A DNA stretch of 64,000 bases from Corynebacterium suicordis DSM 45110 (lineage in GTDB: Bacteria > Actinomycetota > Actinomycetes > Mycobacteriales > Mycobacteriaceae). Positions 47,170 through 55,406 of the stretch are shown piece after piece. Made by a program: the position numbers and the translations under genes. The notes under the pieces were generated by a model. It was given only the letters and a program-made list of their open reading frames with translations. It was not told where the DNA came from and ran no database searches. Location: NCBI RefSeq assembly GCF_015351405.1, contig NZ_JADKMY010000002.1, forward strand, positions 124,001-188,000, given 5' to 3'. Position 1 is the first letter of the stretch; every line of letters starts with the position of its first letter.

Positions 47170-47940
47170 ATGGCGAAGGACATCCGTGAGAAAGAAAACA
47201 AGAAGGCCGAGCGGGCCGCTAAGCGAGCTAAGGGCAAGCAGACCCGTTCGCAGATGTGGCAAGCGTTCAATTTGCAGCGCAAGAAGGACAAGAAGCTTGT
47301 CCCGTACATGCTGCTGGCCTTCTTGGTGCCGGTCATCCTCCTGCTGCTGCTCTCGCTCGTTTTCGGCTGGTGGTGGCTCAACCTCATCACGGGCATCATC
47401 GTTGGTGCTGCGCTGGCAATGATCGTGTTCACCCGTCGTCTGCAGGCCGGGGTGTACGAGCAGATTGAGGGTGAAGCCGGTGCTGGTGCCTGGGCACTGA
47501 GCAACCTGCGCGATGGCGTGGGCATGAAGTGGCTCACCCAGACCGGCGTGGCCACCAACTCCCACATGGATGCAGTCCACCGCGTGGTGGGCACCCCTGG
47601 CGTGGTGCTGGTCGGCGAGGGCAAGCCACACCGCTTGAAGCCCATGATGGCTCAGGAGCGCAAGAAGCTGGCCCGGATTGTGGGCCAGACCCCGATCCAC
47701 GATGTGATCGTGGGCGAGGACGATGGCCAGGTTCCCATCAAGAAGCTACAAAACCACTTGATGAAGCTCCCCCGTCAGCTCAAGAAGAACGAGGTAGAGC
47801 CTCTGGAGCACCGCATCGCCTCCATCTCTCGCCTCAACAGCCCAGCCAACGCTATCCCCAAGGGCCCACTGCCCAAGGGTGGCCAGCAGATGGCGGGCAT
47901 GAACCGTCGGGCGCGCCGCGCCGCCGAGCGCGGTAAGTAG
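47170..47940 (+). CDS. DUF4191 family membrane protein
   Basis: 256 residues. A basic N-terminus (KENKKAERAAKRAKGKQTRSQMWQ), two membrane helices (LVPYMLLAFLVPVILLLLLSLVFG and LNLITGIIVGAALAMIVF), then a conserved cytoplasmic domain (GVATNSHMDAVHRVVGTPGVVLVGEGKPHRLKPMM). This matches the actinobacterial DUF4191 family (M. tuberculosis Rv2219), next to lipA. Function unknown; an envelope or lipid role is possible. Its stop TAG is part of the SD of the next gene. Confidence 0.88.
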   Translation: MAKDIREKENKKAERAAKRAKGKQTRSQMWQAFNLQRKKDKKLVPYMLLAFLVPVILLLLLSLVFGWWWLNLITGIIVGAALAMIVFTRRLQAGVYEQIEGEAGAGAWALSNLRDGVGMKWLTQTGVATNSHMDAVHRVVGTPGVVLVGEGKPHRLKPMMAQERKKLARIVGQTPIHDVIVGEDDGQVPIKKLQNHLMKLPRQLKKNEVEPLEHRIASISRLNSPANAIPKGPLPKGGQQMAGMNRRARRAAERGK

Positions 47941-47948
47941 GACCAGCC

Positions 47949-48599
47949 CTGTCCTGGCAAGTAATCGGAACCCTCCTGCTTCTCAATGCAGGAGGGATTC
48001 TCACGCCTGGGCCAGATCTTTTCTTGGTGCTCCGCCTAGCCGCGCGTTCCCGCCGTCACACGCTTGCCGCTATCGCCGGAGAACATCTCTGCCTGACCGG
48101 CTGGGTACTGCTCACGGCCCTGGGAGCCACCGCGCTGCTGGCCCGCTTCCCGTGGTTACTGGGCTGGGTGCAGATCCTGGGCGCACTGTGGTTGCTGTTC
48201 ATGGCACAGTCACTGCTGCGTGAATTTCTTTCCCGACGCCACCTCGGACCCCCTCCGGATATCGACCTCGAAGGCACCATGGGCTCTGCCTGGAAGGCCT
48301 TCGGTCAGGGATTTTTCACCAATCTCTCCAACCCCAAGGTGCTGCTGTACTTCAGCTCCATCCTCGCACCTTTGCTGCCGGTGGGAGCTCCGTGGTGGGT
48401 GGTGCTGCTGGTGGTCGGGCTAGTGGTGGGTGAATCCCTGTTGATCTTCCTGACCATTGGCCTCACGGTATCCACCGCGCGCATGCGCCGGAAGCTGTTG
48501 GGCATCAGCCTGTACATTGACCTGGTGGCGGGAGTGTTCTTCACCATCGCGGGCATCACTCTGCTGGTGATGGGTACCTCTGCGGTACTACCCAGCTAA
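47949..48599 (+). CDS. LysE/RhtB-family exporter with apparent CTG start
   Basis: 216 residues if started at CTG 47949. The N-terminal helix and family signature (TLLLLNAGGILTPGPDLFLVLRLAARS, with TPGPD) lie upstream of the first canonical start in frame (TTG 48024). No ATG, GTG or TTG occurs between the upstream stop and TPGPD. TAGGA with 6-nt spacing precedes CTG. LysE/RhtB proteins export amino acids via 5-6 helices. A motif copy (48234) codes for EFLSRRHLGPP. Alternatives: a lost start codon, or sequencing error. Confidence 0.78.
   Translation: MSWQVIGTLLLLNAGGILTPGPDLFLVLRLAARSRRHTLAAIAGEHLCLTGWVLLTALGATALLARFPWLLGWVQILGALWLLFMAQSLLREFLSRRHLGPPPDIDLEGTMGSAWKAFGQGFFTNLSNPKVLLYFSSILAPLLPVGAPWWVVLLVVGLVVGESLLIFLTIGLTVSTARMRRKLLGISLYIDLVAGVFFTIAGITLLVMGTSAVLPS
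48225..48243 (+). repeat. Copy of dispersed motif inside the LysE-family gene
   Basis: TTTCTTTCCCGACGCCACC, sense strand of the gene; in a loop between membrane helices. Confidence 0.5.
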
Positions 48600-48612
48600 A
48601 CCGCAATCTTGC

Positions 48613-49089
48613 CTAGCGCGTGTGAATAACTGCAGTGCCGGTGGCGCGATCATGCATACCGCGGCCATCCGTATCCTGAATCACCGGCGGGAAGAGGAAG
48701 AACGTGAGCACGGTGCGGAATGCAGCTCGCCACAAGCCAACCCGCTGGGTGGGGTCATCCAGGCGAGCCACCCCGACTCCCACCACAGCGTGGCCAGGGG
48801 TCTGCGCGAACAACCAGATAGAGATGGTGCGCAGCAAGAGGAAGAGAATCGCGGTCACCGTGGCATTATCGCCCAGCATCGGGGTGGTCTGCGTGATGAA
48901 AAACGCCATCGCGTAGCAGAGCAGCCAATCGATCAGCAGTGCACCCATGCGTCGACCCAGCGAGGCCAGTGAGCCTGGACCAGCCTGCGGCAGTCCCCAG
49001 TTCTCCCCGGGGTATGCAGAGAGGTTCCGCGGATCCTCATTCTCGCCCGGTACCTGCGGGCCTTCCAGCCAAGAGCGCTTTTGTTCCAT
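48613..49089 (-). CDS. RDD family membrane protein
   Basis: 158 residues from MEQKRSWLEGPQVPGENEDPRNLSAYPG, the better start of a longer frame. LGRRMGALLIDWLLCY carries the R...D pair of RDD proteins; LFAQTPGHAVVGVGVARLDDPTQRVGLWRAAFRT is the conserved second part; three membrane helices. This is the Rv2219A-like gene that sits just before glnA1 in actinobacteria. TAATCT at 10 nt suggests a very short leader. Function unknown. Confidence 0.88.
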   Translation of the reverse strand: MEQKRSWLEGPQVPGENEDPRNLSAYPGENWGLPQAGPGSLASLGRRMGALLIDWLLCYAMAFFITQTTPMLGDNATVTAILFLLLRTISIWLFAQTPGHAVVGVGVARLDDPTQRVGLWRAAFRTVLTFFLFPPVIQDTDGRGMHDRATGTAVIHTR

Positions 49090-49143
49090 GATGTATCCGA
49101 GATTAATAGTTGCGGGCGGGAGAGCATAATTTTGGGCTCGCGA

Positions 49144-49162
49144 GGTGGCGTCGAAAAATAAA
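49144..49162 (-). repeat. Copy of dispersed motif in the RDD-glnA gap
   Basis: On the minus strand, CTTTTATTTTTCGACGCCAC, followed by CTCG. It lies fully outside genes, upstream of both divergent starts. Confidence 0.5.
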
Positions 49163-49334
49163 AGAAAGAGGGGTGAGTGCACCCACTTTCTACCCGCACG
49201 CAAGAAAAACTTATAGGCTTGTACGTAATGTTCTGCGGCGCGCGGCCATTCAGTGGTGCGCGCGCCTCAGAATGTGGCCGAGAGTTGGCCCAGAACAGCC
49301 AGTGATTTCCAGACGAGAAATTAACGGGCACGAA

Positions 49335-49380
49335 ACATAAGGTTGACCGCAGAGAAACTTAAGGTCGTTACACTTAAGAT
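49335..49380 (+). promoter_or_regulatory. Three near-repeats ACWTAAGRT upstream of glnA
   Basis: ACATAAGGT (49335), ACTTAAGGT (49357) and ACTTAAGAT (49372), spaced 22 and 15 bp, all in the same direction in the 384-bp region before glnA. A candidate regulator-binding array for nitrogen control. No clear AmtR box was found. The rest of 49090-49473 holds a dispersed-motif copy and an SD-like AAGGA before GTG 49474. Confidence 0.4.
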
Positions 49381-49473
49381 AATCGCGTCACTGAAGTTTT
49401 CGCAGTTCTGTTAGATCTGTACAAGGTTCGACTCGTAGCAAAGATTCCCACTGCAAGGAACGGATAAAAGATA

Positions 49474-50910
49474 GTGTCATTCAACACTCCTGAAGAAGTT
49501 GTCAAGTACATCAAGGACAACGATGTCGAGTTCGTCGACATTCGATTCACCGATGTCCCAGGTCAGGAGCAGCACTTCACCATCGCTGCTCACGCGTTCG
49601 ACGAAGATGCGATCGCAGACGGCATGGCATTCGACGGCTCCTCCATCCGTGGATTCACCTCCATCGAAGAGTCCGACATGAACCTGCTGCCGGACTTGGC
49701 TACCGCGAAAATCGATCCATTCCGCAAGGCCAAGACGCTGAACATGAAGTTCTTCGTTCACGACCCCTTCACCCGCGAGCCATTCTCCCGCGACCCACGC
49801 AACGTTGCCCGCAAGGCAGAGCAGTACCTGAACTCCACCGGAATCGCAGACACCTGCTTCTTCGGTGCAGAGGCAGAGTTCTACCTCTTCAACAACGTGC
49901 GCTACTCCACCGAGATGAACCAGGCCTTCTACGAGGTTGACTCCGAAGAGGGCTGGTGGAACCGCGGTGCTGAGACCGACCTCGACGGCACCCCAAACCT
50001 GGGCTACAAGACCCGTCCAAAGGGTGGCTACTTCCCTACCGCTCCATACGACCACTACCAGGACCTGCGCGACGAAATGTGCCGCAACCTGTCTGAAGCT
50101 GGCTTTGACCTAGAGCGCGCACACCACGAGGTGGGCACCGGCGGCCAGCAGGAGATCAACTACAAGTTCAATACGCTGCTGCACGCAGCTGATGACCTGC
50201 AGTCCTTCAAGTACATCATCAAGAACACCGCATGGCAGAACGGCGTATCCGCCACCTTCATGCCAAAGCCACTGGCTGGCGACAACGGCTCCGGCATGCA
50301 CGCCCACCAGTCCCTGTGGAAGGACGGCAAGCCACTGTTTCACGACGAGAACGGCTACGCCGGACTCTCCGACATGGCTCGCTACTACATCGGCGGCATC
50401 CTGGAACACGCAGGCGCAGTGTTGGCATTCACCAACCCAACCCTGAACTCCTACCACCGCCTGGTGCCGGGCTTCGAGGCTCCAATCAACCTCGTGTACT
50501 CCCAGCGCAACCGCTCCGCTGCCGTGCGTATCCCAATCACCGGATCCAACCCGAAGGCCAAGCGCCTCGAGTTCCGCGCTCCGGACCCATCCGGCAACCC
50601 ATACTTCGGCTTCGCTGCGATGATGCTGGCCGGTCTGGACGGCATCAAGAACCGCATCGAGCCACACGCTCCAGTGGACAAGGACCTCTACGAGCTGCCT
50701 CCTGAGGAAGCTAAGTCCATCCCACAGGCTCCAACCAGCCTGGAGGCTTCCCTCAAGGCTCTGGAAGAGGACAACGAGTTCCTCACCGAGGGTGGCGTGT
50801 TCACCGATGACCTGATCGATGCCTACATCGGTTACAAGTACGATGCTGAGATCTCCCCGAACCGCCTGCGCCCAACCCCGCAGGAGTTCGAAATGTACTA
50901 CGACTGCTAA
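49474..50910 (+). CDS. glnA: Glutamine synthetase type I (GlnA)
   Basis: 478 residues. GSI-beta: [28 protein letters not shown]-like [42 protein letters not shown], and the adenylylation site DLYELPPEE with Tyr406, the target of GlnE encoded at 59967-63233. GTG start. It assimilates ammonium into glutamine. Confidence 0.97.
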   Translation: MSFNTPEEVVKYIKDNDVEFVDIRFTDVPGQEQHFTIAAHAFDEDAIADGMAFDGSSIRGFTSIEESDMNLLPDLATAKIDPFRKAKTLNMKFFVHDPFTREPFSRDPRNVARKAEQYLNSTGIADTCFFGAEAEFYLFNNVRYSTEMNQAFYEVDSEEGWWNRGAETDLDGTPNLGYKTRPKGGYFPTAPYDHYQDLRDEMCRNLSEAGFDLERAHHEVGTGGQQEINYKFNTLLHAADDLQSFKYIIKNTAWQNGVSATFMPKPLAGDNGSGMHAHQSLWKDGKPLFHDENGYAGLSDMARYYIGGILEHAGAVLAFTNPTLNSYHRLVPGFEAPINLVYSQRNRSAAVRIPITGSNPKAKRLEFRAPDPSGNPYFGFAAMMLAGLDGIKNRIEPHAPVDKDLYELPPEEAKSIPQAPTSLEASLKALEEDNEFLTEGGVFTDDLIDAYIGYKYDAEISPNRLRPTPQEFEMYYDC

Positions 50911-50972
50911 TCGCTTAGCAGCTGCTTCACCCCTAGCTCGCGCCCTCGCGGTGGCTGGCTAGGGACATACTC

Positions 50973-51007
50973 AAGGCCAGTGGAAATAATGTTTCCGCTG
51001 GCCTTTT
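50973..51007 (+). terminator. Terminator after glnA
   Basis: AAGGCCAG-T-GGAAA pairs with TTTCC-G-CTGGCCTT, then TTTTG. Confidence 0.85.
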
Positions 51008-51196
51008 GTCATGCTTGGTTTCTGCCACAATCCACGTGTCACCTCAGCTTTTCACCACTGCCCTGTTGGTCCGCAAAACCGGCATGCACACTGGTGCAAT
51101 AAATCCCGTACGCACAGCGTTACGGTGGATGCGGCCGTGCAAAGCACTGCGACGCACAAAACAGGATCAATATTGAACACATATGAGAGGCCAGTG

Positions 51197-52057
51197 ATGA
51201 CAGAAAATACAGAAAACCGCCAGCCCGCGGCCGACCCAGCCGAAGCCAACGCATTCTTCCCCTCCCCCTATTCTTTGTCCCAATACACAGCAGAGAAAAC
51301 TGACTTCGATGGCCTGGCGACTGATCAGAAGTATCAGGGTGATCGTTGGAAGGTTCTCGTCATTGCTACCGACGAGCGCTACATGGAGATGAAGAACGGA
51401 AAGTTCTTCTCCACCGGCAACCACCCAGTGGAAACTCTGCTGCCCATCCACCACATGCAGCAGGCAGGGTATGGCATTGACGTGGCAACCGTTTCCGGAA
51501 ATCCGGGCAAGTTCGAATGGTGGGCCTACCCAGACAAGGATGAGGCTGTCGCCACCACGTGGAAGCAGACCGAGGAAGCCTTCCGGAGCCCTCAGAAGCT
51601 TTCTGCGGTGCTGGCAGATGGCCTCGATGACTACGCAGCTATCTTCATCCCAGGTGGCCATGGGGCGATGAACTCCGTCCCCTTCAGCACGGAGGTCGGC
51701 GAGGCGCTCCGATACTTTATGGACAACGACCGTTTAGTTATCACGCTGTGCCACGGGCCAGCTGCGCTGCTAGCTGCGGGCACCAACTCGGAAGAGAATC
51801 CCTTTGCAGGTTATGAGATCGTCGCGTTCCCCGATTCCTTGGACTTCGGTGCAAACCTCGAGATCGGTTATCTTCCTGGCGAGATGCCGTGGAAGTTGGG
51901 TGAGACGCTGAAGGAGGCAGGTGTGGTCATCAAGAACGACCACATGACCGGGGCCACCACGCGCGATCGCAACCTGCTCACGGGTGACAGCCCACTGGCT
52001 GCGCACCAGCTGGGAAAGGATTCCGCGCTGGCTTTGTTGGAGAAGTTCGGCAAGTAG
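51197..52057 (+). CDS. hchA: HchA/Hsp31-type DJ-1 superfamily glyoxalase/deglycase chaperone
   Basis: 286 residues from ATG 51197 (AGAGG, 6-nt spacing); the upstream open frame is ignored. The DJ-1/PfpI nucleophile elbow VITLCHGPAALLAAG holds catalytic Cys, with FIPGGHGAMNSVPFST before it and KLGETLKEAGVVIKNDHMTGATTRDRNLLTGDSP at the C-terminus. The large N-terminal extension is typical of Hsp31. It detoxifies methylglyoxal and protects proteins under stress. Confidence 0.92.
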   Translation: MTENTENRQPAADPAEANAFFPSPYSLSQYTAEKTDFDGLATDQKYQGDRWKVLVIATDERYMEMKNGKFFSTGNHPVETLLPIHHMQQAGYGIDVATVSGNPGKFEWWAYPDKDEAVATTWKQTEEAFRSPQKLSAVLADGLDDYAAIFIPGGHGAMNSVPFSTEVGEALRYFMDNDRLVITLCHGPAALLAAGTNSEENPFAGYEIVAFPDSLDFGANLEIGYLPGEMPWKLGETLKEAGVVIKNDHMTGATTRDRNLLTGDSPLAAHQLGKDSALALLEKFGK

Positions 52058-52074
52058 CAGCTAGTTGGCGGCGG

Positions 52075-53037
52075 CTAGTCCTCGTTGTCAGCAGGAGCGG
52101 CAGCGAGGCGGGCTTGGAGCGCACCGTACACCAGGTCATGGAGTGGTGTTTCGACGCCAGCGCGCTCACCCATCCGCCTGATTGCTCCCACCTGGGCATC
52201 GAGCTCATTGGGCTTACCGGCGGTGATGTCCCGTTGCATGGAACTGGTGGCCTCGGGGATCTGTTTATCCACGAAGCCGAGCGTCTTGTCCACGATGTTC
52301 TCCGGCAGCGCCACGTTGTTGCCGCGAGCCACGGCCTCTACCTCGCGCATGAGCTTCTCCAGTGACCCACGCAGCTCGGTACGCAGGTAGCCAAGGGGTT
52401 GGTTGGCCAGCGCTCCGAGCTCACCCGTGGTGGTGACGAAGAGTGCTTTGCTCCACACGTCCACGAAAATGTCATCCAGGTACTTGCCGCCGATATCCGC
52501 TGCGTGCAGGCGCTCGTTGAGTTCGCGGGCGATCCTCTCAGCGTGTGCTGCCTGGGTGCCTCCCTCAGCAGATGCATCGCCACCCGCGAACGTCCCCACG
52601 TTCAGGCTCAGTGGCCCAGGGTTCAACTTGATCTTCGCTGGTCCCACGTGCGTGAGGTAACCGCGAATCACCCCGGGGATCAGGTTGTCTTGGCCAAAGT
52701 TCTCCGCCGCGAGGTAGGGAATTTCTACGGAGTTGTGCGTGGTGACCACCGGCACGCCCTCCACATCCGGGAAGGTCTCATTGCCCGGCAGCGCCTTCGT
52801 GGCCACGATTACCACGTCCAAGCCGCCCAGTTTTTCTCGTAGCTCGGAGAAGTTTTCCGCAGAAGTCACGGGGATGGTGGAGGTGTTGTCTTCGGGATCA
52901 ATCAGCGTCAACCCCGTGGAACGCAACGTCTCCAATGTTTCGCCACGGGCCACGAACCCCACATCCTGCCCCGCTTTTGCCATCAGGCCACCGAAGTAGC
53001 CGCCCACTGCACCTGCGCCAAGGAATCCAATCTTCAT
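52075..53037 (-). CDS. panE: 2-dehydropantoate 2-reductase (PanE/ApbA family)
   Basis: 320 residues. The Rossmann NADP site is MKIGFLGAGAVGGYFGGLMAKAG; THNSVEIPYLA and GGKYLDDIFVDVWSKALFVTTTGELGALANQPLG (Lys catalytic region) follow; KPNELDAQVGAIRRMGERAGVETP near the C-terminus is typical. It reduces ketopantoate to pantoate for coenzyme A synthesis; a paralogue with another ketoacid substrate is possible. Leaderless start (TAGGCT 7 nt upstream). A motif copy is at 52152. Confidence 0.85.
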   Translation of the reverse strand: MKIGFLGAGAVGGYFGGLMAKAGQDVGFVARGETLETLRSTGLTLIDPEDNTSTIPVTSAENFSELREKLGGLDVVIVATKALPGNETFPDVEGVPVVTTHNSVEIPYLAAENFGQDNLIPGVIRGYLTHVGPAKIKLNPGPLSLNVGTFAGGDASAEGGTQAAHAERIARELNERLHAADIGGKYLDDIFVDVWSKALFVTTTGELGALANQPLGYLRTELRGSLEKLMREVEAVARGNNVALPENIVDKTLGFVDKQIPEATSSMQRDITAGKPNELDAQVGAIRRMGERAGVETPLHDLVYGALQARLAAAPADNED

Positions 53038-53044
53038 GGTTCCG

Positions 53045-53050
53045 AGCCTA
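53045..53050 (-). promoter_or_regulatory. -10 box of panE
   Basis: TAGGCT on the minus strand, 7 nt before the panE ATG. Confidence 0.55.
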
Positions 53051-53093
53051 ACCGTTACGGTCGGACTGTGGCAGCGCCCAGTGAGGCCGTAGC

Positions 53094-54548
53094 CTAGTTA
53101 GAAACCTCGGGAGTCTCCGCAATCGCATCCAGGATGAACTGCTTGACCTTCTCCGCGTCATTTGGCAAATCCGCCACGTGGCGGTCTGCGTTCATGATCT
53201 CGCGGAAACGTTCCGGCACCTCTGGCTCTGAACCCAGGGCCTCTCGGATGGTGTCCGCGAACTTCACGGGCAGGGCGGTCTCCAGGCAGACGATCGGGGA
53301 ATCAACCTGCTCAGCCCACTCGCGGGCGGCCTTCACGCCATCTGCGGTGTGCGGATCCATGAGCACACCCAAGTCGCGCCAGCACTGTCCGATCGTCTCC
53401 ACGCGATCCTTGTGCGAGCTGGTGGCAGACAAGAAGCCGTACTTCTCCGCTGCATCCGCGAAGGCATCCTCGGCATCCAAACTGAATCCGCCCTGTTTCA
53501 CCTGCGTGCCGAACAGATCGGAAATCCGGGCACCATCGCGACCCAGCAGGTCGAAAATGAAGCGCTCAAAGTTGGATGCGCGGGAGATATCCATCGACGG
53601 GCTGGAAGTCTCGTGCGTCTCGGCGGAGCTGCGCACCCGGTAATGGCCGGTGCGGAAGAACTCATCCAGAACGTCGTTCTCGTTGGTGGCCACGATCAAC
53701 CGATCAATCGGCAGACCCATCGAACGGGCAATGTGACCAGCGCAGATGTCTCCGAAGTTGCCGGTGGGCACAGAGAAGCTCACCTTTTGCTCGTTGTTTT
53801 CCGTCACGTGAATCCAGCTGGAGATGTAGTACACCACCTGCGCCATCAGACGCGCCCAGTTGATGGAGTTCACGGCACCAATGCGGTTTTCGCGCTTGAA
53901 GTCCGCATCAGCACTGACGGCCTTCACCACGTCCTGGCAGTCATCAAACACGCCCTCAAGCGCAATGTTGAAGATGTTCGGATCATCCAGGCCGAACATC
54001 TGCGCCTGCTGGAATGGGGTCATGCGCCCAGCCGGGGTGAGCATGAACACGCGAATACCATCTCGGCCACGCATCGCGTACTCGGCTGCGGAACCGGTAT
54101 CACCGCTGGTGGCACCGAGGATATTGATGGTCTCCCCACGCCTACTCAGCTCGTATTCAAACAGCTCACCCAGCAGCTGCATGGCCATATCCTTGAAGGC
54201 TGCCGTCGGCCCCTCGGAGAGGTGACCGATGTAGAGATCCTCCTCCAACGGAGTCACGGGCACGATATCCTCATCCGCGAACTTCTCCGTGGTGTACGCG
54301 CGGGCAGCGATAGCCTCGATATCTGCCTCAGGGATGTCGTCGATAAATAACTTCAACACCTCGGCAGCCAGCTTGGCGTAGCCCTCCGGCTCGGCTAACA
54401 GGGCACGCCAGGAGGTCAGCGTGGCATCGTCTAGCTGCGGGTATTCGGCAGGAAGATAGAGCCCACCGTCCGGGGCCAGGCCACCGAGCAGGATGTCGGT
54501 GAACTTGGCTGGGGTGCGGGAAGCGTCTCGCGTTGAAATATAATCCAC
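53094..54548 (-). CDS. thrC: ThrC, threonine synthase
   Basis: 484 residues, class II threonine synthase (fungal/E. coli type, PLP). MDYISTRDASRTPAKFTDILLGGLAPDGGLYLP, GPTAAFKDMAMQLLG (PLP Lys in FKD), GATSGDTGSAAEYAM and SFSVPTGNFGDICAGHIA are visible. It converts O-phosphohomoserine to threonine. GTG start with TAAGAT 8 nt upstream (leaderless). Confidence 0.96.
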   Translation of the reverse strand: MDYISTRDASRTPAKFTDILLGGLAPDGGLYLPAEYPQLDDATLTSWRALLAEPEGYAKLAAEVLKLFIDDIPEADIEAIAARAYTTEKFADEDIVPVTPLEEDLYIGHLSEGPTAAFKDMAMQLLGELFEYELSRRGETINILGATSGDTGSAAEYAMRGRDGIRVFMLTPAGRMTPFQQAQMFGLDDPNIFNIALEGVFDDCQDVVKAVSADADFKRENRIGAVNSINWARLMAQVVYYISSWIHVTENNEQKVSFSVPTGNFGDICAGHIARSMGLPIDRLIVATNENDVLDEFFRTGHYRVRSSAETHETSSPSMDISRASNFERFIFDLLGRDGARISDLFGTQVKQGGFSLDAEDAFADAAEKYGFLSATSSHKDRVETIGQCWRDLGVLMDPHTADGVKAAREWAEQVDSPIVCLETALPVKFADTIREALGSEPEVPERFREIMNADRHVADLPNDAEKVKQFILDAIAETPEVSN

Positions 54549-54556
54549 AGTTTCAC

Positions 54557-54562
54557 ATCTTA
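54557..54562 (-). promoter_or_regulatory. -10 box of thrC
   Basis: TAAGAT on the minus strand, 8 nt before GTG 54548; leaderless. Confidence 0.55.
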
Positions 54563-54578
54563 AACGTTTCCCGGCGCG

Positions 54579-55355
54579 TTAACTCAACCGCAGGCTGGCG
54601 TGCACCGCTGCCATCGCCTGATCCTCATAGGATCCGCCGAAGAGCCTCACGTGCAGGAACAACAATTGCAGCTCATGCAGGGGTTCGCGGAGTCGCCAAT
54701 CAGCGTTCTTGCCGGTCTCCCATCCGGCTTCCTCGGCATAGGCAGCCAGGATCCTCTCCACGTGCGGGGTGCCGAAGATCTGCAGCGCCGCCAGATCCGT
54801 TTCCGGATGCCCGGTATGCGCGGCCGGGTCGATGAGCACCACCCCATCCTCGCTCCACATCACGTTGCCGCTCCACAAGTCCCCGTGCAATGGAGCCGGC
54901 CGCGCTCCGTCAAAGTCGCCATCCCGCAAACGGCTCAGCAGGGTGTCAATGTCTTTTCTATTCGACGCCGCAAACCCGCCCGCCAAGCCTTCCAACACCT
55001 CTGCGTAAAACTCACCCCAGCGTTCCGTGGGTGTCAGTGGCAAGGCCAGGAGGTCATCATTGGGACCTTGGAAGCCATCGCCTTCCCAGCCTTTCGGCCC
55101 CTGGCCAAATGCATCCGCCCCGGTGGCGTGCATCTGTGCCAGCCCACGGCCAAACTTCTCCGCTGCTGCTTCCGTGGGTGCGGCGGAACGCACGCGCTCC
55201 AGGTGCAGCTCATCGCCTTCGCGCACGAGCACCTCCACCACCCGCAGCTCCGTCCCCTCGGCCCGCTGCCCCAACCAGCGCAATCCCGCGGCTTCCCAGT
55301 CCCCGGAACGTCCTGGATTTCGCTTCACGTAATTATTCGCGTCATTATCAGCCAT
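54579..55355 (-). CDS. Fructosamine/ketosamine kinase family protein
   Basis: 258 residues from MADNDANNYVKRNPGRSGDWEAAGLRWL. The APH-like kinase fold is shown by APLHGDLWSGNVMW (catalytic HGD loop) and VVLIDPAAHTGHPETDLAALQIFG (DFG-like metal loop). The family phosphorylates fructosamines on glycated proteins, or related ketosamines. A motif copy (54963) sits in a linker, giving AASNRKDIDTLLS. It is divergent from the aminotransferase gene, 51 bp away. Confidence 0.87.
   Translation of the reverse strand: MADNDANNYVKRNPGRSGDWEAAGLRWLGQRAEGTELRVVEVLVREGDELHLERVRSAAPTEAAAEKFGRGLAQMHATGADAFGQGPKGWEGDGFQGPNDDLLALPLTPTERWGEFYAEVLEGLAGGFAASNRKDIDTLLSRLRDGDFDGARPAPLHGDLWSGNVMWSEDGVVLIDPAAHTGHPETDLAALQIFGTPHVERILAAYAEEAGWETGKNADWRLREPLHELQLLFLHVRLFGGSYEDQAMAAVHASLRLS
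54950..54969 (+). repeat. Copy of dispersed motif inside the fructosamine-kinase-like gene
   Basis: GTCTTTTCTATTCGACGCC lies opposite to the coding strand, in a predicted linker. Confidence 0.45.
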
Positions 55356-55394
55356 GTCTCCAGTGTGCCCCAAGGTCGCAGCAGTGGGCATCGT

Positions 55395-55400
55395 TACAGT
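55395..55400 (+). promoter_or_regulatory. -10 box of the aminotransferase gene
   Basis: TACAGT, 6 nt before ATG 55407; supports a leaderless start over the long upstream frame. Confidence 0.5.
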
Positions 55401-55406
55401 GGAGAG

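Noticed and set aside
49366..49380. GlnR box (GTTAC-N6-GATAA) before glnA
   Set aside because: Only half of the consensus fits, and GlnR is not the usual nitrogen regulator in corynebacteria.
49420..49445. tRNA-like GGTTCGACTC string before glnA
   Set aside because: No acceptor, D or anticodon stems fit around it.
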